From: Drosophila miranda
Taxonomy: Eukaryota; Arthropoda; Insecta; Diptera; Drosophilidae
Assembly (NCBI RefSeq): GCF_003369915.1
Contig: NC_046673.1
Location: forward strand, 7,982,001 to 8,046,000
DNA: 64,000 nucleotides
Direction: 5' to 3'
A program made the translations under genes and the position numbers. Each line of letters starts with the position of its first letter. Positions within the stretch are counted from its first letter, which is position 1. The notes under the pieces are model-generated. The model was not told where the DNA came from, searched no databases, and saw only the letters and a program-made list of their open reading frames with translations. This document shows, piece after piece, positions 1 through 12,095 of the stretch.

Positions 1-257
1 TGCTCTACTCTTGTCTTCTCTCTTCATTTCTGCTGACGCGAATGCATTATGCGTGGCGCACGTGTTGGCAGTGTGTAAGCTTTCGTGTTACATCACCGCG
101 AACACACACATTTCCTTCATCCTCTCTCTCTCCCTCTCCCTCTCCAACCCAATTTTTAACCAATTGGTAGCTTTTCCTTTTTTTTTCTTTTTTCTTTAAT
201 TATCGCACAAATTCATATTTAATTACAATTTACGCTTATGCTTATGCTTACGCTTAC

Positions 258-3200
258 CTTCCAATTTTTGCCTCCTCCTCCTCCATTTGTCTGCAAATTG
301 GATTTGTCTTTGTTGCGATTGCTGCAGTTGCTGTTGTTGTTCTTTTTATCAGCTGCTGCCACTGCAGCCGCCGTTGCCGTCGCAGCGGCTATGTTGCATG
401 CCGCATTCGCATTGGTATGTGCCTGTGACCCCGGGGATGAAGTTTTGTCCGCATCGCGGGACTTTTTCATCTGCAAAACAAATTTGAAAAACTTTTGTTC
501 AACAACCCATAGTGCGAGCATTTCGTTACAAAAGCTGGTAATGGAGTAGACATGCGCGAGAAGCCCGAAACTAACCAACCGAACAGGTGCTAATTGTCCG
601 AGGTGGTCTGGTCACCAGCAACAACTGCCAAATTTAGCACACTGTAGCAGCACATTCCCCTCTGCCACGCCGCTCCACGCCACGCCACGCCGTGCCCCGC
701 CGCTGCCCATCCCATCCCACACGCCCGAGGGCCATTTATATGGTTTGCTCCAGTTAAAACCCAACACCAAAACCATTTAAAACAACAACAGAAACATCAA
801 CAGTTACAACAACAACAGCAAGCACAGCCAAAGTCAAAGCAGTACCAAAGTCAAAGCAGTCCAATGTCAAGCGAACAGCGCCCCAATGTCCAGCGTCGAC
901 AGCAACTGCGACAGCGACTGCGCGACTTCAGCGTCAGCGTCAGCGTAAAAGAAAGTTTCTGCGTTTCCTTTATTTGTAGTTGGTATTGTTGTTGTTTTTT
1001 CGCTGTTTATTGTTTATTTGTTTCATTTTGCTTAACATATTTACATATTTTTTGATTATTCGCTGTCTTGATTGTGTGGCCTGCCGCGTGTTCCCATTAT
1101 TCTCTGTTCTACGTTAACTGATGATCTCCAAGACCGGCTAACACTATGAAATACATACATACTATACATAGCAAATCCAAGGAAATCGTTTAACAATTGA
1201 AAATATGAATTCCATTCCACATCATAGAAAGTTTAGATGAACGAAGAATCTAAATTTTAAATATTTCCTTCCTCATAGAACAAAATTTAATCTGTTGACT
1301 GATCTCTGATGATCCTTGGTTGGATCTAAAGCTGCATATATCTCGCAATCAAGGAAATCGTTTATCTATTTTAAATGATACTCGTAGTATCTGAATTCAA
1401 GAATGGTGTGGCGTAGGGTTCTGATTCTCGTACCAGCTCTAAGTATCGTGTGGCCCAGTCGTGCCACGGACAAGCTGACTCGGATCATAGAGAACGTATA
1501 CATATGTACTGTGGCATCTGCAGGCGAAATACTTTTGTTCAACAACCCATAGTGCGGCACACAGAATATCTCTAAGGTAATATCCTCTTGGGTGAGCCGA
1601 TCCAGGTGCTACGAAAATCAAAGATTGGTAGACAGCTTCAGTGGAATGCCGAGCGTGTTACAGCCTTGTAATGGATGGCATGATGACCAGCGAAATTATG
1701 AGCTATGATGGGGATCCATCTATCCAAGAAGGGCTGTGAGCACCGCTTATAGTACTACAAAAACCACCTGGAACTGATGTCCCTTTGGAAGGTGGCCATA
1801 AGAGGCCTCAGTGACTTCAATGACTCGTAAAAAATACTAAATTGTTCTTTGTTTCTTGAATAATTTTCTTTTTATTAAACAAAATTATACGCTGCTGCTG
1901 CTGCTGCTGTGCTGTCCGTTTTCGCTTTTCTTTCGCACGGCCACCAATTAGGAAAATTCATTTCGCTGGGGATGAGAGTTGAGTGGAGTTGGCGCTGACG
2001 CTGCCGCGGCCGTTGGGGAGGAGGCCCGTCTTGTAAACATGTTTTGCGCTCAACATGTTGCCTGCCGTTAATGTTGCCGAAACGTGTTTCCTCGGGGTGG
2101 CAGGGGGGACGGGGACGGCCCCCACCAAGCAGCCGCACAGTGGCGGCAGCAACAAAAACACTTTCATTTTGCGCCATGCCTCGCCTTGGCTTTGAAAATT
2201 GTTGTTGCTTTTTATTTTGGTTTTTCGACTGCAATTGGCACGAAAAAAAATTCGCTTTCGCCTGCAACAAGACAAACAATTCAAAAATGCGAGGCTCTTC
2301 TGCAACAAAGCGGTCCTCCTCCTCCTCAGTGGGGCTCTTCTTTAAAGCCTGTGGCATGATGGCATGGCATGGCATGGCATGGCATGGCATGGCACGGAAT
2401 GACACTTGTCGTCAATGGGAAAACGAGTTCGTGGCCTGAGTCTTTTGAACTCTAACGCTCTATCGCGGCATATCGCCGAGCCAAGCCGAGCCAAGCCGTG
2501 CACTTTCACAGCGAAGGCCGAGATCGAGGGGGACAGAAGACAGACTGGATGACCTTATGGCCACAAAACGAAGAAAGTTGCAACATGTTTTCTTTGTTGT
2601 TGTTGTTGTTGTCTCTTCTTTTGAAAAGGAAAGCTGGACGATGCGCGATGCGCGATGCGCGATGCCTGATGATGACCGAATTCATGATTTTCGCCCTTGC
2701 CATGTGGGAACCATGTGAGGCATTCCACAAGCAACAGGGAATGCCCAAATGCCACTCCATAATTAAACTATTCGAAGATTAGAAAACATGCCATGCCACA
2801 TCTATATCTATAAAAATATGATTGTTGTATATATTTTAGGACCACATTCAATGGTGTTTTCTCTTCTCACATCAGCATTTTCCCAGGATTAAAACTAAGG
2901 GTGAGTCCTTGACCTCCTATATGGTCATATAAGGACAATATCTAGCTTATTGAAAACTTTGTGGGCCATTCGTCTAATTTTAAACTTTATTTCGCGTAAA
3001 AAATTATGAAAAATAATGCAATAATATATTTCTTATAGAAAACTGTTCAATCTATCGGATGAAATTAGTTTTGCTGTTGGAAAAGCTCCTAAGCTAGCAG
3101 AAAACTGTGCTTAAACTTAAGACCTGCCCTTTATATGACACTGTATATTTTTAATACGATTTTAATAAAAGTTTTGCAATGATTACCTAACCGAGCCATG

Positions 3201-6200
3201 AGTGGGCACACTTTTGTGTCAAATTTCAATACGCTGAAGCAGAGGAGTAGTCGCCACCCCACCCTTCGGTTGAGCAATTATCCAACCAATCCCACATTAC
3301 TGGCATACGCATACGCATCAGCTGAGACTGAGACTGAGATTGAGGAAATCTTCTGGTCAAGTTTCATTGCGTTCACTTTACGACAGCGCAGGCCCCAGTG
3401 CGTTGAGTTAGGAATGGAACACAACACACATATGTATGTACTCGTATCTTGTTCAAATATCACATTTCTGGCTCACGCTCTGGGTTTGGCCGCTGCGACG
3501 GCTGCAATGTTGCACTTAGAAGCCGCGTCGGGGCCACGTGCGGCCAATGGCAACAGCCGCAGAGCAAATGGGGAACGGGAACGGGAACGGCAGCTGTGAC
3601 AGCTTTTCACTAATTTCCCTTTAAGCAGCCACAGTCACAGCCGCAGCCCCAGCCCCAGCCCCAGCCTCTGTGGCAGCCGTAGACGTCGCTTGGAGCAGCA
3701 GAGCAGCCGTAGACGCCAGAGACGCCAGAGACGCCACAGACGAGGCCCACAGCTGCCACTCAATCGTGACGAATTAATAACGGAACGTTTTGCCGAACTG
3801 GGGGAAAGCTGCAACTGAACAATGAGGGAGAGACCGAAGAAGCGAAGAAGCGAAGACCGAGAAGACAAAGCCTGCAAGACGACAAGGCGGGAGTTCAACC
3901 GAAAAAACTGAACAAAAAAACCAAACCAAAATGAACAGCTTTGACCTCCTCAAGGAGCATTTCTATCCGCTATCAGCACTCTTTCTCCTTGGCTGCCGCT
4001 CCGCCTCTTGGACTCTGCCGGGTGGCAGGAGAGTACGTGCGTGGTGAAGCTCGTGGTAGACGATGATGATAATGATGGCATTGCCAGATACGAGTATGAG
4101 TGCGAGGTACGACTAGATGGCGTTTTCGCCTGCAACGATTGACGATGACGACGACGACGACGAGACGTGACTGAAAACTGATTTTTCAAGCTGGCAACTA
4201 TGAAACTGGGTTGCCGTTTTAGGGTGTGTGTGTCTCACATAAATTGGCTCTGGGTTTGGGTTTGGGATTGGGTGAAGCCAACTTCTGTGACTCACTCATT
4301 CGCTCTGCCCACAAAACTAGCCAACAACAACAACAACAATTATGGCAAATCAAAATGCAATCCAGCAAACAGAGTCGTCTACAAATTGTCGCTCTCATCC
4401 AAGCCGAACCAAGCTCTTTGGCTATGGAACTGGCTTTGCCTCTGGCTAGCAATGGGTGCGGGACGATACCAAAACAGAAACAAAATGATCCACTAATTTT
4501 GATAATTTCTTGGACAATTTGTACTCGTTTTTGGCGGCGATTTCAATTCAATCCAGAGCACAAATGTTGCCCAAGCCAATCCAATCTTATCCAGACTTTC
4601 AACTGATCGATTCCCATTTTTGAGTAGTTATGGTGATGGTGGGGGCCCACAAGACCCCGCACGAAATGGAGTTTGTGCCATCTCCAAGCTTGGCTTTTGC
4701 TTTGCATTCCAAATGAAGTAGAAAGTTCTCCGCTCTCAGCGATTTATTGGAATGCCTATGGGCGCTTTCTTAACATTTCTCATTTTCGCTGGTTGCCTCT
4801 CTGCTGTTGTCGCGAATTACTATTCAGAATGCGATTTGGTAAGCCAAACTGGGAATGGCCCTGTTTCTAGCTGCTGGATGGGTGGCCTGGGTCAGGGCTT
4901 GTTTTGGGAACCAAAGTAGAATATATAGATTGGCATGTAAATACGCGTACGTATGGATGTAAATCGGACACCACACAATTAAAAAGATACAAAAATGGGT
5001 TGATGAACTGCTCGTCTGCGAAATTTGCATGCGATAATCTCTTTGGCCATTTGTATGCAACTCAAGGTAGTCGCCAAAATTATGTGGAGGCTATAATTCC
5101 CACAATTTCCCAAACAGCTTCCACTTTGTCCGTAAAAGTTAATTTCCGCTGGGATTTGCATATTTAATTGAAATTTTGCAACTATTTTGGATAGCAGAAT
5201 CGAAAAATAAAACAAAAAACTGCACTGGAGAAAATGCCAGAAAAGGTAAAAGATTAAAACAAAACAAAAAAGAAACGAATCTACCGATGACCGATTGGTT
5301 AGATACCCTTGCAGAGGTTTATTGAAAAGAAATATAAGTGTATGTAAATATATATAAGTGCACACGAACTATAAGTTGTTTTTCGATAATCGGCCATACT
5401 CTTTTGCAGCATTCGCTTGTCGAGTGAATATTTTTAATATTTTGAGACCTTAATATATAATCATTAACGTTACCTATCCAATCTTATATTAGTTAGAATT
5501 CGGAACAACCAGAATAAGAGTCTGTGCAAAGATTCAGTCCTAATACTAAAGAACTAGTTTTCCTAGAACAAGACAGACAGATGGCTAAATCGATTCGGGT
5601 GTTGCATGCCCAAAACTGTAATATCTCGCGCAGAGGGTATCAAAACACAGCTTGCCCACGCAGAAGCGTCGGCAGGCAGTTCAAGGCTGCCAAAGCAGCA
5701 GCCAACTGCAAGCAGTGCGTACAAGCTGAACAGAGCTGTAGAAGAGCGGAGGTATTTTGGCAATGGAAATCGGTTGGAATGGTTGAGCCGGGGCAGTGGG
5801 GATCGGGGATCGGGGCTCGGGGTGAGCACTGTTAATAAACCATTGCCAATTGGAAAGTAAAGGGCGAAGCACACATGTGCAGACATAAACGAAAGGAAAT
5901 TGAAATTAAAAGACATTCCCCCATAAATCGCAGTTAATAAAAGCTCATAATGAAGCAGCGCCAAGGCAGCAAGCAGTGGCAGAAGCGCATGATCATGATG
6001 ATGGAAAAGAAGAAGCAGAAGCAGTGGCAGAGGCAAAAGCCAATGATTTGTGCTACTTTCTTTGGGGCTCCTCTGTAGCAGAGGCAGAAGCAGCAGCAGC
6101 AACAGCAACAGCAGCAATCTCGTCTTTTGTGGCTTTTGTCTTCTGCTTATTCTTCTGGCAGTGCCACTGCCACTGCCACCTCTCCTCTTCTGTTTTCTGC

Positions 6201-9200
6201 TTCTAATTTATTTCAATGACATTTTACGATAAATGCAAGCCCCCTTCATCAAATGCCATCCACCTTCCCAGCCAGAGAAAGTTCTCTTGAGCTCTCGCTG
6301 TGGCTGTGACTCTGAATCTGACTCTCTTTCCTTTTACTCCCACCCATAAAGCGTTTATCGATACTGCTTGATGGGCCAGCATGAGAGTGCCTGGCGTGCT
6401 CGTGCTCTCCCACCATGTGTCTGTGTGTGAGAGAGTGGTGTCTGAGAGCGCTTTGCTCAGCTGCTTCTACTGCTTTGCTCTGTCAAAAGGTCGCTCAATG
6501 AAACATTTGATTTGAGCTAAAAGAAAACCAGCAAGAACTCTAAATAGATAAGAGTGTCGACCAGGGAGATACCCTCCTCAAACTATCAAAGCTGTCAGCC
6601 CCATCAAAAAGAGACCTACAGCAATCAGACGACTTCAGGCATACGCACAGATCTTGGCTTCTCTGTTTCTTATAGTTCCCGAAATCGAGGGCATAAGATA
6701 GTATATGCATTGGGTATTTTGTTATTGTCTGCTTGCGCAAAAATACAATAAACCCCCCTTTTGGGCTCTCTATGGTATACAGGGTATAAAAATCAAAGCT
6801 TGGCTCAAGCTTATTTCTAGACTGAGTCTCGGCAGTGGTAGTTGTTGCTTTTGTCGCCGGCTGTCTGGTGGCATTTGGCAAAATGGCAACAACATTTCAT
6901 TTCATATTGCTGGCTGCCTTTTCTAGTTAGTTGTTAGTGTCTTGTGAACCTGTTGCACATGACTGCAAAATGTGACGACAGAGAGAGAGAGAGACAGACG
7001 GACGTACAGAGTGAACTGTGCCACAGAACACAAAACTGCGACAAAACGGAGGGAGTGGAGTCCCGTCTCTTCTTTCTTGAGTCAAGTTCTCATAGTCTTT
7101 GAGATAGTAGTCCCCATATGTTCACGCATCATACAGATATGTCATCAAAGGCTCCGCGACTGAAGACTGGAGTTCAATTAACATTTGGGAGTCATCAGTG
7201 AGGAATAGTATGTTTGGGGGAATGGTTCCCGACTGACACCATAAAAAAGTTAGCGCCTTTTACACAGCTGTTAATCGGTTCATTGGATTGGGTTCTTTTT
7301 TTTTTGTTGTATATGTTGGAGGGGGGGGGGGTCTCTGCAAATGGCGTCAGCCTTTTTGGTTGCCGTTGGGGTGTTTGGTGATTGTGCAAAAAGAGAAGAA
7401 AGAGAGATAGAGAGAGAGAGGGAGAAAAAATCTTTGAACAAAAACCGAAAATAACAGCAGCAGCAACAGTAATGGGGTTCCACGAGCAAGATAAGCCATA
7501 CGAGAAATAGCCGCAAAGGCAGGGGCTAAGGGGCAGAGGGGCATGGGGCTAGAGGCCAGGGGCTAGGGGGTGTAGCGGCAGACAACTGAAAGTTGTTGCG
7601 TTTGTTTCTAAGCCAAACGAGTTTGTTGTCGTTGTTGTCGCTGCAATCACTTTTGGCGCATAAAATGCGGTGCGAGAGAGGCCTTAGACTAGACTTACAT
7701 ATATGCAGACCCATAGACTTATTGGAATGCCTTGCTGGCCCACACTCTGGCACATGTATGTATATGTAGTAGGTATGCCCACCTATACTCGTACGATTTC
7801 AGATTGCCGAACTGATGAAATTGCGGCGGGCGGAGACTCCAGAAGAGAAAAAGACAACTACGAAAAGAAACCAAAGAGACAACTGCAAAATAACAATCCC
7901 AACATAAAAACCAAATTGCTCAATAGTCGGCTTGTAGTACGCCGTAGTAGTATGTATGCCGCCTTTGGCGGCCAACACCACCTACAACTACAACAACAAC
8001 AACAACAACAATGAGCGAGCGCCCTATGCGCGCCACACACATGCCCTGCAACAATCAACAATCAACAATAAATAACCCAAAAGCCGAACAAAACTCTGGT
8101 CAACGCAAAAACCTTGGTACCCATACTACATACATATGTACTCTCCCTCCATACACATACCCTTAACAAACGTTTCTTTTTGTTCATATTTTGTCATGAT
8201 TATCTGTGGCCTTGGTTCACTTATGGGGCCTACCCATAAGAACCCGACCCGACCCGACCCGCCTTCTAATGGGCATAATTTGATGAATTTTGCTCAGACA
8301 ATTCCTGCATACATATTGTTTGTTAGATGTACTTTAATTAAGAAAACTTCTACACAAGAAACCACAAATACTCTATGGGAATCCATTTTCTAATGGTGAT
8401 CATTTTAGGGACTTTCTGCTCAGACAATTCCTTCGCATTCTAGATGGTACAACTACAGTAATCCATCATATTTCTACTCGAAAAAATTTGGATAAAAGAA
8501 TATTAAATATACCTATATTGAAACCAAGAATACAGATTCCAATAGGCAACACACAAAAGCAATCAGTGGAACATGGGAAAAATGTCCACTTTAAGGAACT
8601 TTTAGTTTGAAAAAATCCAGAAATATTTTCCATTGAGATTTGAAGGTATGTCTTAAAAGAAAATATAGCTTATTAAAAACCAAGTGCACCAAAACTTTTG
8701 CTCGCCAAATTAAAACTATTTTTATTATTATTAAAATTATTTTTCCTTTAAAAATCGCGATATAGAAAAGCTCTTAAAACAGCAGAAAACTGAAGTGATT
8801 AACAAAATATGTGTCCGATTTTTGGATACTATTTATTTCGGAAAGTTTCTACAATTAGCAAGCACAAATCTATTCAAACAAAGCTATATTTTTAAGGATT
8901 ATATTTATGTTATTCTGATACAAAATTCAAGAAGTAATTTCTCAGTTTCTACTGCGACTTACTGCCATAAACAGTCAATTGATGTGTACAGATTTCCCCT
9001 ATAATAGTGCTTCAGAGTATCCACTGATTCGGTATTGCAGAGCCCTCTTTTCAACTTCATTGTTAAAGGCGACATATTTAGGGTTTTTGGAAAAATTCTC
9101 ATCAGCCAAGAAAACAAAGGCCCAAAGAAAGAGAAACAGCTATGGTAACAAAAGTCTCCAACGATTCATTTCACAAACAAATTTATACACGCCACATGCA

Positions 9201-10757
9201 CACTCGTAAAAGCGGTTGCTGCCGGCTGGGAAGAGGGAAATAATACTAAATTACTATACCAAAAAGAAAAGAAAAGCCACTCCACTGCTGAAACAACAAA
9301 ACCAACAACAACAACAATCAAACCCAACCGCCATAATTTTTGCATGAAAACAGCTGAAAATTAAAATCACAAAGACCAAGACCAAGACCAAGCTGATGAC
9401 GACGGCGGCGACGCACTCCAGTAAAACTTTTGATTTCTTTTGGTTATGCTCGTAGTAGTTTTGTAGTACGAATGAAGGAGGCGGCCGAGGCGGGCATCAT
9501 TTTTAAATCCATGCGCCTAAGGCAGTAGCAGCGGCAGCAGCAGCAGCAGCAGCAGCAAAAGTAAGTTACTAAGTCAAAATTGGCTTATAACGGGACGCAC
9601 TTTCACTTGAAAAAGCCACACAGCCGACAGCCGAGCCTCAGACTTTACACTGGAAAAAAAAACCCAATAGCCATATGTATATCCAGGGGCTACCTATTTT
9701 TCAAACTATTTTTTTTTTTTTTACCATCTCAGAAACATATTTTCAAATATTGTTGTTTGTATTCTTTTTTCTGTGTACTGGGTCTCTCTTTGATTATGTG
9801 TGGATGCTGGTGACTGCCCCTTCAAAGAGGAGGCGGGGCTTTTAGCTGACTATCATTATAATTTCCATAAATTTCACAGTAGCCAGATCCCAAACAAATA
9901 CTCGAATTACAGAAATATGGAAAGCTGAGGAGAGGGGAGTATTGGGTGATTGGATGGATGCCCCGTTGAAAATCGTGTGCAGGGGGCTATGGCTATCAAT
10001 ACCCCAGATACTAGTGCAGGCAGGCATTATGCAATCGGCGAGATGACAAAATCAAACAGTAGTTTGCTTTTGTTTTTTTACGACTGGCCGCCCGGTTGCT
10101 TGGCGCTTTTACTTTTGTTTCATTAATTATGTCTGTTCGACCAATTTCCAATTATGACAAATGACGATGGAGCAGCCATCAAGCAACGATGGAAAGTCGT
10201 TTTAGGCGAGATCACCAAAAAGAAAAGAAACAATTTCAAACGTTTCCCAGACAGATTTACAGATTACAGATGTCTGGTTTTTCGTTGCCCTTTTCAGAAT
10301 TTATATAATCGCTTTGGGATCGAGCAAGATATTTTACAAGGCAAAGAGATGGGGGGAGATAAGTATGTATATAGGGAAAGTCTCAACAAAAATTACAATA
10401 TATTTGGCATTTGCTTTGATTTTTGGTCAAAAATTAATAAGAAGCCAAAAAATCTTTAAATCTTTAAAAAATCGGTCACGTAGAACTCAAAAAACGTATA
10501 GAATTTATTCCATTTTATGGGCGGAAAAATATGAATCTTTGAGTCGTTTTACTCAAATCTTTTTAGCCGAAGAAAATAACATAATCTTGAACTTTGAAGA
10601 GGTTTTTTCTTTAGTTCTAAAAAGGAGCATCAGAAATGTTGCCCCATTTCCTGATGGCTGAACAAGTTCTTCTCCAGTGGCAGCAAATGATTTCCTCTGA
10701 TGAGGGAATGCCTAGATCACTCACCTGGCTATTACTGCAGTAGTAAATGTCCGACAT
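258..10757 (-). CDS. Putative 5' coding exons of an unidentified gene that leaves the window on the left
   Basis: I do not recognise this gene. Two exons can be read on the minus strand. The first is 10853-10725, bounded by an acceptor (TTATAG) and a strong donor (CAG/GTGAGT). It contains ATG at 10757 followed by ten codons (MSDIYYCSNSQ) and ends in phase 0. The second is 470-258, bounded by TTTTGCAG and AAG/GTAAGC. It encodes 71 residues beginning MKKSRDADKTSSPGSQ and then becomes Ala-, Asn- and Gly-rich. It also has phase 0 at both ends, so the two would join in frame with a 10.25-kb intron between them. The composition is that of a disordered N-terminus of a fly regulatory protein. No domain is visible because the remainder lies outside the window. 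The ATG of the second exon could serve as an alternative start. The exon pairing is inference; each set of splice signals is directly visible. Confidence 0.45.
2352..2395. repeat. (GGCAT)n pentanucleotide microsatellite
   Basis: Seven or more near-perfect copies of the five-base unit ggcat/tggca run head to tail inside the long intron. The array is nearly uninterrupted, which suggests recent expansion. Confidence 0.9.
9522..9556. repeat. CAG trinucleotide run
   Basis: About ten consecutive CAG triplets preceded by imperfect GCAG units. No open frame of useful length uses them: the ATG just upstream meets a stop after a few codons. I therefore treat it as a non-coding microsatellite. Confidence 0.85.
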
Positions 10758-11114
10758 CCTGGATTGTAGTGGAAGGCAGCTGCTACTGCCGCTTCGCCCA
10801 GTTCCGGCACCTTCGCCGTCGGTTCCACTGATAAATACGCTTTGGGTCGGGATCTATAACCAGGGCAGGTTAAGCGGCATGACCGCGTTTCTGCCAGGCT
10901 GCCAGCGAGCGAGCAGGTGAGTGAGCCAAAATGCCCTAAGCACCAGGAACAGCAGAGGCAACAGCAACAATAAATAGCAATGACAATAACCTGTTTTTCT
11001 GCACTGCAAAAGTGTCACACACACGACTTGTAATCTTGTAATCAATAGCCAGTTGACGTCGTTTATTGTTACGTTTTAACGGATTAGATTTTCCGCATAT
11101 TTATCTGTATAAAC

Positions 11115-11590
11115 TATTTACCAACAACAACAATGCAATAGCTTGAACAAAACAAAACAAAACAAAACAAAAACAATTCAGCAGTCGGCTGCACTTCACG
11201 CTCTGTCTTGCAGAACACTCCACTCGCTTTTTCGGTTTTCTTAATACTATTAATATTACTTTCAGCTTGGTTTAAACAACAGCGCATGCGCGCGCGCACC
11301 TTTCTTTCTTTCTTACGGAGCAAATAAACGACTCGAACTCGAACTCGCATTCGTATTCGGATTCCGTATTATAATCGCGTCGCTTGGCTTAAACCGTCTC
11401 GGGCCGTGGTAAAACTCAGACTAACTTGGCCAGACAAGTCTTCAGCCGTCACAGCGAGCCATAAGTCGTTCTTCTGCGTCGCCGCCAGCTGTCTTGGGCG
11501 CCAGTTGCTGCTTCGCCAGTTTGAGCTGGACGTGAGGCATGCCTCTAACATCGTGCCGTTGCAAGTAATTTGTGCGCAACTGAGATGGCC
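11115..11590 (-). promoter_or_regulatory. Possible transcription start and 5'-UTR exon of the left-hand gene
   Basis: On the minus strand, TCAGTT at 11583-11578 fits the fly initiator, with A+1 at 11581. The following 460 bases have no long open frame and are rich in A/T tracts and TTTTG repeats, typical of a fly 5' UTR. A possible donor (TTG/GTAAAT) lies near 11118. This would place the start of the left-hand gene about 500 bases from Rft1, which is transcribed the other way. No TATA box or clear DPE was found. Confidence 0.3.
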
Positions 11591-12095
11591 TTAGTTAACT
11601 AAGCTGGTAATTTATTTAATTGAAAATCCCAAATGAAGCGCCAAAGTGTTAACAGTACAGCTGGAGAAACATCGATAACATCGCGGTATGTTTTTGGCGC
11701 CCTTAGTTTATTGTGTATTGTTCCTTAGCTAAAAGCGACCAAAGTTTCATAGTTTGTTAGTGATATCTAAAAAGAAATATGAGAAAAAATTAAACTATAT
11801 ATAAATTTATTCATATATGCCTTATTTATATAGTATTTATAATAGGAAGTTAGGGTGTAGAAGCATCGAATTGATGTTCCTTCAGCCATATGTTAACAGG
11901 CTGATATAGCTATTTAAATATTTTGTGCTGTTAGGCGCAAGAGCGGAATTAGATGGATCAGCTGTTTACCACGACAAACACTTCCCAGCACTATCAAATG
12001 ATTTCGATTTTCGTCAACAGTTTTCTTGTTATTTTATCAAATTTACTTTGATTTGCTGTCTGCATGCAATGCCGCCGACTCACTAATACAGAGCA
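11591..12095. other. Spacer upstream of Rft1
   Basis: The stretch is AT-rich. A near-match to the DRE (CATCGATA, about 11671-11678) lies at the left. No frame, RNA gene or mobile element is visible. It probably holds the Rft1 promoter and part of the divergent promoter of the left-hand gene. Confidence 0.4.

Larger units (their letters stand above)
471..10724 (-). other. Long first coding intron of the left-hand gene; no convincing gene inside
   Basis: This stretch of 10 kb has no frame with conserved-protein character. It holds simple repeats: (GGCAT)n at 2352-2395, GACGCCAGA units at 3709-3740, (GACCC)n at 8246-8262, a CAG run at 9522-9556, a GAGA-rich block at 7390-7430, and many CAA/CAG-rich patches. 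One TATCGATA lies at 6356-6363. A segment at about 1500-1560 resembles the acceptor region of the second coding exon. A run at about 1650-1815 looks like decayed coding sequence. In a Drosophila gene an intron of this size often carries enhancers, but no specific element can be named from the sequence. Confidence 0.4.

Noticed and set aside
219-578. Minus-strand frame of 119 codons including ALWVVEQKFFKFVLQ before MKKSR
   Set aside because: The part before MKKSR is the end of an intron: TTTGTTTTGCAG is a good acceptor directly before the ATG, and the same wording recurs in non-coding DNA at 1.5 kb.
740-1055. Plus-strand TATA-like word (TTTATATGG) followed by an A/C-rich leader and a 63-codon frame starting MSSEQRPNVQRR
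   Set aside because: The frame turns quickly into Val/Phe/Cys-rich low-complexity text, no second exon fits, and CAA-rich leaders are common in fly introns. Kept only as a note.
1875-2439. Overlapping open frames of up to 176 codons on both strands
   Set aside because: They depend on the (GGCAT)n, GCT and GGG/CCC-rich simple sequence; the residues are low complexity with no domain.
5563-6117. Minus-strand frame of 184 codons with Leu-rich text
   Set aside because: The long Leu run derives from CAG/AGC-type microsatellite sequence at 5970-6110; the remainder is not protein-like.
10154-10661. Two overlapping plus-strand frames of about 100-115 codons
   Set aside because: AT-rich, Lys/Asn/Ile/Phe-rich composition as expected by chance, the second frame lacks an ATG start, and no splice signals join them to anything.
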